Source: JADKFD01 sp050250665 (GTDB taxonomy: Bacteria > Pseudomonadota > Gammaproteobacteria > Xanthomonadales > SZUA-5). From it: a stretch of DNA of 64,000 nt. Location: the NCBI GenBank assembly GCA_050250665.1, contig JBFWOF010000019.1:35927-99926 (forward strand), read 5' to 3'. Every line of letters starts with the position of its first letter. Positions within the stretch are counted from its first letter, which is position 1. The notes under the pieces were generated by a model. It did no database searches. It saw nothing but the letters and a program-made list of their open reading frames with translations, and was not told where the DNA came from. Below, in pieces: positions 1 to 8,444 of the stretch. Both the position numbers and the translations under genes were made by a program.

Positions 1-988
1 CCGCCTGCTCGAAGCGACCGGCACGATAGGCGATGGCAGCCAGCCGGTCCGGGTTGGGCACCTGGGCCAGACTGGAAATGCGGTCCAGCAACGCCAGCAG
101 GCGCGGACCGTCGGCGGGCGCGTCGAAACTCGGGTATTCCTCGTCCGGATCGGCGTCGGTCAATTCGTTGTAGCGGGTGTAGAGATAGGCCAGCAGCAAT
201 CGGGTGCCGACCTCGTCCGCCAGCAGCGCATCCACCGCCGCCGAATCGGCGATGGCGGTGCGGACCACGAACAGCAGCGAATTGTTGCCCGAGGTCGAAC
301 CATAGGCAGCCTGCTCGGCGTACAGCCGCACGGCTGCAGCCAGATGCCCGGCCTCCAGTTCGATGCGCGCCTGCTCACCCAGACTGGCCACCGCCAGACC
401 GTCTGGATCGGCGGCACCGTTCTGCACCCAGGTCCGGGTCTGCTCAAAAGCAGCGATGGCCTGCGCCGGCTCGCCATTCAGGGCCAGCGCTCGTCCGAGC
501 ATGTAGCTGGCCCACACGCCGCGCAGCCTGCGTTGCTCGGCCGGCAGCTGCAGCACCTGCTCGAACAGGGCGCGGGCGCGCCCGACATCGCCCTGTTGCC
601 AGGCCACGGCGCCGGCGGTGTAGGCCGACAGATCGGGCGGCAGCTCGGCACCCAGCGCCAGTGCGGCATCAGCGGAAGCACTCAGGCGCATCGCGGCCAC
701 GGCCTCGATCTGGGCGTCGCTCAGCCCGGTTTTCTCGGCGCTGAGCCTCGCTTCTTCGGGGTCTGACCAGGGGCCGGATTCGACCACCTTGAAAGCGGCC
801 GTGCCGGGCTCAAGCAGATGCCGGGCCTCGAAGCTGAAAGTGCCTTCGGGCAGCGCGGCCATGACCAGTCCGCGATGATCGAGCAGGGTCATCGGAAAAT
901 CCGGTCCGCAGGCCTGTGCAGGACTGAGCATCTGCAACGACAGGGCCAGCGTCAGCGTGCGCAACAGCGGTGTCCGTGGCTTGGTCAT
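1..988 (-). CDS. Exported TPR-like repeat protein, partial (C-terminus off the window)
   Basis: An open frame of 329 codons begins with ATG at 988 and runs off the left edge. The N-terminus looks like a signal peptide: basic residues, a Leu-rich stretch (LRTLTLALSLQML), then an AQA-C junction. Helical repeats resembling TPRs follow, for example AGAVAWQQGDVGRARALFEQ and ASYMLGRALALNGEPAQAIA, both with the usual small-residue and aromatic spacing. The ATG overlaps the TGA of the upstream DUF3142 gene (ATGA), so the two are probably translationally coupled in one minus-strand operon that starts at gspE. The substrate or partner is unknown. The assignment rests on the uninterrupted frame, coupling and repeat pattern; I do not recognise a named family. 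Confidence 0.75.
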   Translation of the reverse strand, partial: MTKPRTPLLRTLTLALSLQMLSPAQACGPDFPMTLLDHRGLVMAALPEGTFSFEARHLLEPGTAAFKVVESGPWSDPEEARLSAEKTGLSDAQIEAVAAMRLSASADAALALGAELPPDLSAYTAGAVAWQQGDVGRARALFEQVLQLPAEQRRLRGVWASYMLGRALALNGEPAQAIAAFEQTRTWVQNGAADPDGLAVASLGEQARIELEAGHLAAAVRLYAEQAAYGSTSGNNSLLFVVRTAIADSAAVDALLADEVGTRLLLAYLYTRYNELTDADPDEEYPSFDAPADGPRLLALLDRISSLAQVPNPDRLAAIAYRAGRFEQA

Positions 989-2460
989 GGCAGGTCCCAG
1001 GTCGGCGTCAGAGCAGAGTTGCAGCGGGTCCAGCCGACCACCGTGCCGTGGCCGGATCGCAACCAGGCATCAGCCGCCGGCTGGAACCGCAGATGGTCGC
1101 CATCATCGCCCAATCGATAGCCTCCCAGCGCATCGGCGTAGCGACAATCGCTGGGCAGATCGATGATGGGTGCGGGGCCATCCCAGGGACCCGGATTCAC
1201 GACGCGCAGATCGAAACTGCCTTCGGGCGTGGCCGTGGCCTGGACCTGGTAGCGCGCGCTACCCGACTCGCCGGCGACGACGGCGGCCAGCGTCGCCGCG
1301 CTCCAGGCCCGACGGTCGCCGGGCAGCGGCAGCCGGAACCAGATCAGCCCTTGCAGTTCGGGAATGGCCTCGGCAGCGATCAGCTTGAGATAGCGCCGCA
1401 GTTCCTGCGGATCGGCACGTAGCTCGCGGCCGCTGGCGCCGCTGGAATCGACATCGGTTTCGGCATCGACGCTGCGGACCTGACCATCAGGCGTGCTGGC
1501 CACGCGCACGCCGTAGGCGGGCAGCGCGACGGCGAAGCGGCGGCCATGACCGGCGTAGGCGCGGGTCCAGGCTCGCGCAGTATCGGCGGCGAACAATGGG
1601 CGATCGGGACCTTCGACAGCGTGCACCTGGAGCACGCTGGCATCCACTGCGGCCAGCACGCGGGCAAGATCCGGACTGTCCATCCAGGTCGGCAGTACCG
1701 TGATCGACAGCTCCAGTCCGGCCGGCAGCAAAGCCCGCAGCTGTTGCAGCCAGGCCGCGTAATCGGCCAGCGCCGCGGTCGCGCAATCGTGATCGATCTC
1801 GATGCCGAGCGGCACCAGCCCAGCCGCCCTCCAGCGCTCAATGGCCGGCAGCAAATGCGCCGCCAGTTGCGCCGCCGGCAGAGGCTCGCGCGCACCTTCG
1901 ATGCGCACCACCCAGCGCAGCGGCTTGGCCGAAGCCACCAGCGCCGCCGGATCCGGCTCGATGTCGATCAGCCGCTCGCCGACTACCTGCAGCAGCAACA
2001 CCCGCCAGCCGGCGAAGCCGGCACCCTGATGCTCGATGGCGTCTGCCAGCTCCGGGGTCCACAGTCGCTGCCAGATGTAGGCCTCGTGCGGCAGCGGCGG
2101 CGCCGGTGCGCGAGTGCAGGCGCCGAACAGCAGCGCGAGCAGCAGCGCGCCGATGGCGCGCCGGCTGCCGGTGAAGCGGTTGCCGGTGGCCCGGTTGTTG
2201 GTTGTCGGTTGTCGGTTGTCGGTAGAAGCGGGCTCACGCGGAGGCGCGGAGAAAAGCGGGCGCAGGCTGTTGTGGGTCCGGACTTGTCCGGACGCTTCTG
2301 TCTCAACGAGACCCTCATGCCAAGAGCGTCCAGACAAGTCTGGACCTACCAGAGCCAGAGCTTCTGACTCTGCCGAAAACCGACAACCGACAACCAACAA
2401 CCGGGCCAACGGCAACCGCTCTACCGGCAACCGACAACTGACAACCAAGAACCAGCCCAT
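985..2460 (-). CDS. DUF3142-family lipoprotein
   Basis: The mature part follows a lipoprotein signal (ALLLALLFGAC, lipid-anchor Cys) and resembles the DUF3142 family: YIWQRLWTPEL near the start, PLGIEIDHDCAT in the middle and LPAYGVR towards the end, suggestive of a TIM-barrel fold related to glycosidases; no activity is established. The start is uncertain. The only nearby ATG is at 2460, where it overlaps the gspE stop (ATGA), but that places the signal peptide about 110 residues in. The intervening codons are translated from an intergenic-type repeat element (2187-2452), so the true start may be a non-ATG codon downstream, or the repeat may have been inserted into the leader. It is coupled to the downstream TPR gene. 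Confidence 0.75.
   Translation of the reverse strand: MGWFLVVSCRLPVERLPLARLLVVGCRFSAESEALALVGPDLSGRSWHEGLVETEASGQVRTHNSLRPLFSAPPREPASTDNRQPTTNNRATGNRFTGSRRAIGALLLALLFGACTRAPAPPLPHEAYIWQRLWTPELADAIEHQGAGFAGWRVLLLQVVGERLIDIEPDPAALVASAKPLRWVVRIEGAREPLPAAQLAAHLLPAIERWRAAGLVPLGIEIDHDCATAALADYAAWLQQLRALLPAGLELSITVLPTWMDSPDLARVLAAVDASVLQVHAVEGPDRPLFAADTARAWTRAYAGHGRRFAVALPAYGVRVASTPDGQVRSVDAETDVDSSGASGRELRADPQELRRYLKLIAAEAIPELQGLIWFRLPLPGDRRAWSAATLAAVVAGESGSARYQVQATATPEGSFDLRVVNPGPWDGPAPIIDLPSDCRYADALGGYRLGDDGDHLRFQPAADAWLRSGHGTVVGWTRCNSALTPTWDLP
2187..2452. repeat. Nested inverted element: GGTTGTCG-type arms around a GTAG-type hairpin pair
   Basis: The left arm is a run of GGTTGTTGGTTGTCGGTTGTCGG-like 7-mers (2192-2224). 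The right arm is the inverse, CCGACAACCGACAACC (2385-2450). Between them lie two palindromes in inverted orientation at 2272-2349, built on GTCCGGACTTGTCCGGAC and GTCCAGACAAGTCTGGAC. The same plan recurs at 48593-48738 with the same arm sequence but a different core palindrome. It falls inside the apparent 5' end of the DUF3142 gene. Confidence 0.85.
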
Positions 2461-3965
2461 CAGTCCTCGCGGGTCACCTTGAGCACTTCCTCGACCGAGG
2501 TGATGCCGGCGATGCATTTGCGCCAGCCGTCTTCGAGGATGCCGGGGCTGCTGCGTCGGGCGATGCGTTCCAGTTCCTGTTCGCCGGCCTTGTCGTGGAT
2601 GGCGGTGCGCAGCGCCTCGTCGATGGCCACCAGCTCATAAACGCCGGTGCGACCCTTGTAGCCGGTGGATTTCTGGAACAGATCGCGGCCCGGACGCCAC
2701 AGCATCTGGCCGCGCGCCTGCGGATGGCCGAGCGCGGCCAGTTCGGCCGGCGTGGCCGGATATTCCTCGCGCACGACGGGATCGAGTGTGCGCACCAGGC
2801 GTTGAGCGAGCACGCCGATCAGACTGGAGGACAGCAGAAAGGGCTCGATGCCCATGTCGCGCAATCGCGTGACCGCACCGACCGCAGTGTTGGTATGTAA
2901 GGTGGACAGCACCAGATGGCCGGTGAGCGAGGACTGCACCGCGATTTCGGCGGTTTCCAGATCGCGGATTTCGCCGACCATGACCACATCCGGATCCTGA
3001 CGCAGGATCGCCCGCAGGCCGCGGGCGAAGGTCATGTCGACCTTGGTGTTGACCTGCATCTGGCCGATGCCGTCGATGTAGTACTCGATCGGATCCTCGA
3101 CCGTCATGATGTTGCGGCTCTTGTCGTTGAGCTGCATCAGCGCGGCGTAGAGCGTGGTGGTCTTGCCCGAGCCGGTGGGGCCGGTGACCAGCAGAATGCC
3201 GTGCGGGCGGTGGATCAGCTCATCCAGGCGGCCGCGGGTGGCTTCGTCCATGCCGAGTTCGGTGAGATTGAGGCGGCCGGCCTGCTTGTCGAGCAGACGC
3301 AGCACCACACGCTCGCCGAAACTGGCGGGAATGGTCGATACGCGCACGTCCACCGGTCTGCCGGCAATGCGCAGGCCGATACGACCGTCCTGTGGCAATC
3401 GCTTCTCGGCGATGTCGAGCTTGGCCATGACCTTGATGCGACTGACCACTGGCGAGGCGATCGATTTCTGCGGACTCAGCACCTCGCGCAGCACGCCATC
3501 GACGCGGAAACGCACGACCAGGCGGTTCTCGTAGGGCTCGATATGGATATCCGAGGCGTTCTCGCGCACCGCTTCGGCCAGCAACGCATTGATCAGACGG
3601 ATGATCGGCGCGTCGTCCTCGCTCTCCATCAGATCGGTGGGCTCGGGCAACTCGTCGGCGAGCTGCTTCAGATCGAGGCGCTGGTCGATATCGGCCGCCA
3701 TGCTGCGCGAATCCTCGCCGCCGCCCTCGTACAGCTCCTGCAGCAACGCCTCGAAGCGCTCCGGAGCCACCTTCTCCGGCGCCAGCGGCGTGCCCAGGAA
3801 GCGCCTCAGCTCCAGCATGGCTTCGGGCTTGACGTCAGGTCGGCAGGCCACCCGGGCCTTGCCGTTGGCCAGTCCCAATACGGCAACACCGTGTTTGCGC
3901 GCGAAACCAAAGGGCAGTCGGGGAAGTGCGGTCATTGCCTGCAGACGGGTGATCCAGCCGTGCAT
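2460..3965 (-). CDS. gspE: Type II secretion system ATPase GspE
   Basis: Cytoplasmic hexameric ATPase that powers the type II secretion pseudopilus. Visible motifs are the DIHIEP block near residue 139, the Walker A GPTGSGKTT near 264, the Asp box (MTVEDPIEY), the Walker B-type RQDPDVVMVGEIRD, and the His box GHLVLSTLHTN. The C-terminal TGYKGRTGVYEL matches GspE/PilB ATPases. At 501 residues the N-terminal region is shorter than in many GspE proteins. The zinc-binding tetracysteine (two CxxC pairs) normally lying before TGYxGRxGxYE is absent: the segment carries no cysteine. gspF-M are not in the window, and gspC/gspD lie 1.3 kb upstream on the same strand. Confidence 0.9.
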   Translation of the reverse strand: MHGWITRLQAMTALPRLPFGFARKHGVAVLGLANGKARVACRPDVKPEAMLELRRFLGTPLAPEKVAPERFEALLQELYEGGGEDSRSMAADIDQRLDLKQLADELPEPTDLMESEDDAPIIRLINALLAEAVRENASDIHIEPYENRLVVRFRVDGVLREVLSPQKSIASPVVSRIKVMAKLDIAEKRLPQDGRIGLRIAGRPVDVRVSTIPASFGERVVLRLLDKQAGRLNLTELGMDEATRGRLDELIHRPHGILLVTGPTGSGKTTTLYAALMQLNDKSRNIMTVEDPIEYYIDGIGQMQVNTKVDMTFARGLRAILRQDPDVVMVGEIRDLETAEIAVQSSLTGHLVLSTLHTNTAVGAVTRLRDMGIEPFLLSSSLIGVLAQRLVRTLDPVVREEYPATPAELAALGHPQARGQMLWRPGRDLFQKSTGYKGRTGVYELVAIDEALRTAIHDKAGEQELERIARRSSPGILEDGWRKCIAGITSVEEVLKVTRED

Positions 3966-4103
3966 TCTCCACTATCGGGCGCGTCGACGCGAAGACCCAA
4001 GCTTGGTGTGCCGCGCTGCGATGGATGGCGGCTGACGGCGATCATGTTGCAGTCGCGGAACTGGCGTTAAGCTGGGAATGTCGCAGACGGAAGGGAGAAG
4101 GCC

Positions 4104-4538
4104 ATGAACAGCCCCATTCTTGTTGGTTTCGACGGCAGCGACGGTGCCGAGCGCGCGCTGGCCTTTGCCGTGGCCCAGGCCCGTAGCGGTAATTGCGCCC
4201 TGCGACTGGTGGCCGTGGTCGAATGGCAGTTCTTCGGCGTGCAGAACCCGATGGAACTGGCCGCCGTGGAGGAAAGCGTCGGCGCCGATATCGAACGCTA
4301 TCGCAGCGAAGTGCTGGGCCCGCGCTGCAGCGCACTGCGCGACGAAGGCATCGAAGCCAGCTTCGAGGTCGCGACCGGCGCCGTGGTACCGGCGCTGGAG
4401 AAGGCCGCCGAAGCCTGCGGTGCCGGGCAGATCATCGTCGGCCGCCGCGGCCGCTCGCGCCTGAGCAAGCTGCTGCTCGGCAGCGTCTCCAGTGCCCTGG
4501 TGCAATCGGCGGCGGTACCGGTGACGGTGGTGCCCTGA
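4104..4538 (+). CDS. Universal stress protein, UspA family
   Basis: A 144-residue single-domain Usp with an N-terminal strand ILVGFDGSDGAERAL and the C-terminal nucleotide-binding motif G-2x-G-9x-G(S/T), seen as GRRGRSRLSKLLLGSVS, followed by PVTVVP. This is the ATP-binding subclass, a small cytoplasmic dimer tied to stress survival. A strong ribosome site (GGGAGAAGG) precedes the ATG. It is the only plus-strand gene inside the gsp region and separates gspE from gspCD. It is flanked downstream by 760 bp of repeats, so a later insertion between secretion genes is possible. Confidence 0.9.
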   Translation: MNSPILVGFDGSDGAERALAFAVAQARSGNCALRLVAVVEWQFFGVQNPMELAAVEESVGADIERYRSEVLGPRCSALRDEGIEASFEVATGAVVPALEKAAEACGAGQIIVGRRGRSRLSKLLLGSVSSALVQSAAVPVTVVP

Positions 4539-5298
4539 AGCCAGCCAGGCAGATCTGCCCCACGGGCGATCGGGTGCGCGGAATTAGCTCACACGCAGCG
4601 CGCGGAGATCGCCAGCACGGGATTTGTCTGCGACCAGTCGCGCCGGGAATCCGTGAGGGGGACCCTGAAAAGAGCGGGACGCGAAGGACGCGAAGGAAAA
4701 ACAGCAAGAAGAGCACGGAAAGGCTGATTTGCTGTCCTGAAGCTTGATCTGAGACTACCGCCGTGGCGGTTCAAGGTGGCGTTGGCGCGCACCTTTCTGC
4801 CGTTGTCGGCGAGCTGACTCGGTGCCGTCTCTGGATCGACTTTTCTTCGTGTCCTTTCTGCTCTTCCTTCGCGTCCTTCGCGTCCCGCTTCTGAATGGTT
4901 GCCAGCCAGTCGTACGCCGGGTCCTTCGCGTCGATACGATCTGATCGAGCCAGAATCCACACACGCGAGGCGCCCGGCGCCTTGCGGTCTACAGAGCCGC
5001 GGCCGCCGGCGCGATTACTCCCTGGCGCTCACCCAGGCCCACGCGCGCCGGAGCCGCGCTACGGCCGCAGGACCTACTCAGCATCTGGAAAATCAGCAGC
5101 TTGCGATTGTGGTCCATGGACTGAGAAGGGTCCTACTCCGCGTTCTCCGCGCCTCCGCGTGAAGCCGGCGGTGTCGCCGTTCCGACAGATCGGTCGCGGG
5201 CGGAGCGGGACCTGGCGTCACGTAGGCCCTGCGGGCCAACGTGACCTACTTGAAACTGCCATCGCGGACGGAGTCCGCGCCCACAGAGGCTCAGACGC
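4539..5298. repeat. 760-bp gene-free region filled with dispersed and inverted repeats
   Basis: No convincing gene. It holds (i) an inverted pair of arms with GACGCGAAGGACGCGAAGGA (4680-4698) and its inverse (about 4864-4885), about 180 bp apart; (ii) a copy of a roughly 155-bp dispersed repeat at 4914-5070, whose second copy is at 27792-27949; (iii) a CTCCGCGTTCTCCGCG motif near 5138-5160; and (iv) palindromic pairs around 5218-5275, including CGCGGACGGAGTCCGCG. These lie downstream of gspD (minus) and of the stress gene (plus), so the region may also supply transcription ends. Confidence 0.7.
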
Positions 5299-7401
5299 TC
5301 AGCGGCTCGGCGGTGGCGGCTCGGCGGCGGGCATGCCCTTCTTGAGGAAATCCTCGTACTGGGGCAATACCGGAATCTGGTCCTTGCGGATCAGGCCGTC
5401 GCTGTCTTCGCGCGAGCGCAGCTGCTCGGAGCGGATGTAGTTGTATTTCTCGCTGCTGATCGAGGCTTCCATGATGCCGTCGCGGGCAATCGTGGGCTTG
5501 AGGAAGACCAGCAGATTGCGGCGCTCCTTGGTGGTGCTGCGGCTCTTGAACAGATTGCCGAGCAGCGGAATGTCGCCGAGGCCAGGCACCTTCTGCACCG
5601 ACTCGCGCAGCTCCTCGCTGGTCAGACCACCGAGCACCAGCAGACCGCCATCGGGTACCAGCACGCGGGTGCTGAGCTTGCGGTTGTTGGTGATCAGATC
5701 GACCGCGCCGGCGGTGTTCGGCGCCAGGCTGGAGGCTTCGAGGTCAATGTCGATGATGACCGAATCGCCCTCGTTGATATGCGGGGTCACGCGCAGCTTC
5801 AGACCCACTTCCTTGCGGTCGATGGTCTGGAAGGGATTGACCACGCCGCTCTGGTTGCCGCCGCTGGAGGTGTTGGCGCCGGTGGAGGCGTACTGGCCGG
5901 TGAGGAAGGGCACTTCCTGGCCCACGCTCAGAATCGCTTCCTGATGGTCCAGCGTGATCGTCGAGGGCGTGGACAGGATATTGGTGTTGGTGTTACCGGT
6001 CAGGGCCTTGGCCAACGCGCCGATGCGCACAAACTCGTTGTCGGTGCCGGGCAAGGTGGCAGTGCCGACGATGTAGCCGATGTTGAGGCCACTGGAAGCA
6101 CCCAGCAGACGCGGATCCTGACTGACGCCGAAGATGCCGCCGGTGCCGCTGCTACCCTGGAAATTGGTACCACCGATGAAACCGCGATCGGTGAAATCGT
6201 CGGTGGTGGCCTGCCACTGGATGCCCAGCTCGCGGGCGGTCTGGTCGTTGACTTCGGCGACGATGGCCTCGATCAGCACCTGCGCGCGGCGGATGTCGAG
6301 CTGGCGGATGACATTGCGCAGCTCGCGGGTCACCGCCGGCGGCGCCGTGATGATCAGCGCATTGGTGTCCTTGTGGGCGCGAATGAAACTGGTGCTTTCG
6401 CCTTCCTTGCCGGGCGTGGCCTGCTGCCCGAGCATGCTCGACAGCGAGGCCTCCAGGATCGGCACCATTTCGGCGGCATCGGCGTAGCGCAGGTACACCA
6501 CCTGGGTGGAATCGCCCTCGCCCAGCGGCGTGTCCAGATTGGCCACCAGCGCCTTGAGGCGCAGGCGCCGACCCTTGTCGCCGGCAATCAGGACCGAATT
6601 GGTGCGTTCATCGGCGGCGATCTTGTTGCCGGCCGCGTCATTGGCTGGCTGCAGCAGCGTCAGCGTGCGCACGATTTCCGAGGCATTGGCGTGACTCAGC
6701 GGGACCACGTCGATCTCGCTCTCGCTGGCCTGATCCAGACGCCGGATGATGTTCTCGATGCGCGCCACATTGCCGGCACGGTCGGTGATGATCAGGCTCG
6801 ATGAGCCCGGATGCGGAATCAGATTGGCACCCTGCGGCAGCAATGGCCGCAGTGCCTGGGCCATGTCGGCCGGGGTCACATGCTTGACGGTGATGACCCG
6901 GGTGACCAGCGCGTCGCTGTTGCCGGCGTCGATGCCGCCATCCTGGCCGGCCACCTGCTCGGGCACGATCTTGATGATCTTGCCGGCCTGCACCGCGGCG
7001 AAGCCGTTGACGCGCAGCACCGACAGGAACACCTCGTACAACTCGTCCTCACCCATCGGCGACTGCGAGATCACCGTGACCTTGCCGGTCACCCGCGGAT
7101 CGACCACGAAGTTCTTGCCGGTGGCTTCCGAGACCAGGCCGATGAAGCTGTTGATGTCGGCGTCCTTCAGGTTCAGCACCTGGGTGCCCGGCTGCGCCGG
7201 CGCCGGTTCGCCGGCGTCGTAGGCGGGGGACTGGGCATAGATGGGGGCCGTCGCGAAGACCGCAGCAGCCGCCAGAATTCGAGTAAAACGTAAAACGTCA
7301 AACGTCAATTGGGCGGCTCCAGACATCGCGCTGCGCAGTGGTCCCGAGGATTCACGAGCGCGGCGTGGCGCGCAAGAAGTCGGAAGATTCTGAGCATCCA
7401 T
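5299..7401 (-). CDS. gspD: Type II secretion outer-membrane secretin GspD
   Basis: Forms the outer-membrane channel of the type II system. After a signal peptide (ILAAAAVFATAPIYAQ) come the N0 domain (LNLKDADINSFIGLVSEATG), repeated N1-N3 domains, and the secretin core with VPFLTGQY and VPGLGDIPLLGNLFKS. The C-terminal QLRSREDSDGLIRKDQIPVLPQYE tail is longer than in minimal secretins. I chose ATG 7401 because GGGAG lies 8 nt upstream. A longer reading from 7518 overlaps the gspC stop (ATGA) but lacks a good ribosome site. An inverted-repeat element (7283-7452) spans this start and encodes part of the pre-signal sequence (TFDVLRFT). It follows gspC in the same operon. Confidence 0.88.
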   Translation of the reverse strand: MDAQNLPTSCAPRRARESSGPLRSAMSGAAQLTFDVLRFTRILAAAAVFATAPIYAQSPAYDAGEPAPAQPGTQVLNLKDADINSFIGLVSEATGKNFVVDPRVTGKVTVISQSPMGEDELYEVFLSVLRVNGFAAVQAGKIIKIVPEQVAGQDGGIDAGNSDALVTRVITVKHVTPADMAQALRPLLPQGANLIPHPGSSSLIITDRAGNVARIENIIRRLDQASESEIDVVPLSHANASEIVRTLTLLQPANDAAGNKIAADERTNSVLIAGDKGRRLRLKALVANLDTPLGEGDSTQVVYLRYADAAEMVPILEASLSSMLGQQATPGKEGESTSFIRAHKDTNALIITAPPAVTRELRNVIRQLDIRRAQVLIEAIVAEVNDQTARELGIQWQATTDDFTDRGFIGGTNFQGSSGTGGIFGVSQDPRLLGASSGLNIGYIVGTATLPGTDNEFVRIGALAKALTGNTNTNILSTPSTITLDHQEAILSVGQEVPFLTGQYASTGANTSSGGNQSGVVNPFQTIDRKEVGLKLRVTPHINEGDSVIIDIDLEASSLAPNTAGAVDLITNNRKLSTRVLVPDGGLLVLGGLTSEELRESVQKVPGLGDIPLLGNLFKSRSTTKERRNLLVFLKPTIARDGIMEASISSEKYNYIRSEQLRSREDSDGLIRKDQIPVLPQYEDFLKKGMPAAEPPPPSR

Positions 7402-7452
7402 GGCAGTGGCTCCCTGCTCTTCTTGACGTTTTACGTTTGACGTTTGACTTCC
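7283..7452. repeat. Inverted AAACGTC-type arms flanking the gspD start
   Basis: The arm at 7283-7310 (AAACGTAAAACGTCAA core, 16 bp) is repeated in inverse orientation at 7421-7452, with about 110 bp between. Both arms are short-period runs of AAACGTC/AAACGTA. The loop contains the best ribosome site and ATG of gspD. It has the same plan as elements at 2187, 10487, 24723, 30811, 43449 and 48593, but with a different arm sequence and no obvious central GTAG hairpin. Confidence 0.75.
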
Positions 7453-7514
7453 ATCATCGGGGCGATCGGCTTGTGCCCCCGGAAATCCACGACCTGCTGT
7501 CGAACTCGTGAGCT

Positions 7515-8441
7515 TCATTGCGGCATCCGTATCGCCGGCAGCGTCTTTTCCGCGCCGTCACGACGGACGGTCAGGGTCACGGCTCCGGCGGTTTTCAGGG
7601 AATCCAGTGCGGCATAGCCGGCCTCGATGCTGTCGAGTGGGCTGCCGTTGACGGCGGTGACGATGTCGTCGGGCTGCAATCCGGCTTCCGCCAGCTGGGC
7701 GCCGTAGGTATTCGAGCTGACCCGCACGCCGGCAAGCTTGCCGTCGATCATCACCGGCAGCACGCTGAAGGCCTTGGCGATGCTGCTGGGATCGGCGATG
7801 GCCTGCTGACGCACGGCTTCCCAGTCTATCGGTGCGGTGACCATGGCCATGGGGTTGACGCTGCCCGGGGCCGAGGGCGTGATCGCGTTCAGACCGACCA
7901 GACCATTGGCGCCCGGCGTGACCACCGAGCGTGGATCGGGCTGGCGGTTGTTGCCGGCTGCCATGCCGGTACCCGGCTGGCGCAGACGCAGCACCTCGAT
8001 CCGACCGGCGGCGTTCAGGACCACGCGATCCGGGTAGATGGCCTGCACGTTGACGCCATTGCCGAACTGATCGCCGACCTTGTAGATCTTCTCGTTCTGC
8101 TGTTCGTCGGCGATGACGGCGCGTGCGAGTTGCTGATCATGGTGCGAATTGGTGCCGCGCAGCGTCAGCTTGAGCGCGGTGTCCGGGGCATCCGCATAGG
8201 CCCCGCCGGCCGGATCGACGACGCTGCCGAAGAGCCGGAACTGCGCCAGTGACAGTCGCGAATCGCCACCGGTGATGGTGCCCTTGGCCGGCAGCTCGGG
8301 CACGTACTCGGTTTCGGGCGTCAGCCATTGCCATAGCAGACTGGTCACGCTGAGCAGCATCCACAGCGCCGCCAGAGCGATCACCAGCGCCGGCAGCCAG
8401 CGGCTCGTGGTCAGTCGCGGCAGGCTGAGGACAGCGCTCAT
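7515..8441 (-). CDS. gspC: Type II secretion inner-membrane protein GspC (PDZ type)
   Basis: A 308-residue bitopic protein linking the inner-membrane platform to the secretin. It has one N-terminal membrane helix (LPALVIALAALWMLLSVTSLL), a homology-region domain (LSLAQFRLFGSV to YKVGDQF, YPDRVVL), a Gly/Pro-rich linker, and a C-terminal PDZ domain (GVRVSSNTYGAQLAEAGLQP then DDIVTAVNGSPLDS). It lies 3 bp from rhlB upstream and overlaps the long reading of gspD by 4 bp, so gspC and gspD form one unit. The domain order matches GspC; it is slightly longer than typical. Confidence 0.9.
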   Translation of the reverse strand: MSAVLSLPRLTTSRWLPALVIALAALWMLLSVTSLLWQWLTPETEYVPELPAKGTITGGDSRLSLAQFRLFGSVVDPAGGAYADAPDTALKLTLRGTNSHHDQQLARAVIADEQQNEKIYKVGDQFGNGVNVQAIYPDRVVLNAAGRIEVLRLRQPGTGMAAGNNRQPDPRSVVTPGANGLVGLNAITPSAPGSVNPMAMVTAPIDWEAVRQQAIADPSSIAKAFSVLPVMIDGKLAGVRVSSNTYGAQLAEAGLQPDDIVTAVNGSPLDSIEAGYAALDSLKTAGAVTLTVRRDGAEKTLPAIRMPQ

Positions 8442-8444
8442 GGT

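Noticed and set aside
2916..4070. 384-codon plus-strand frame opposite gspE
   Set aside because: Antisense shadow; gspE motifs are complete on the other strand.
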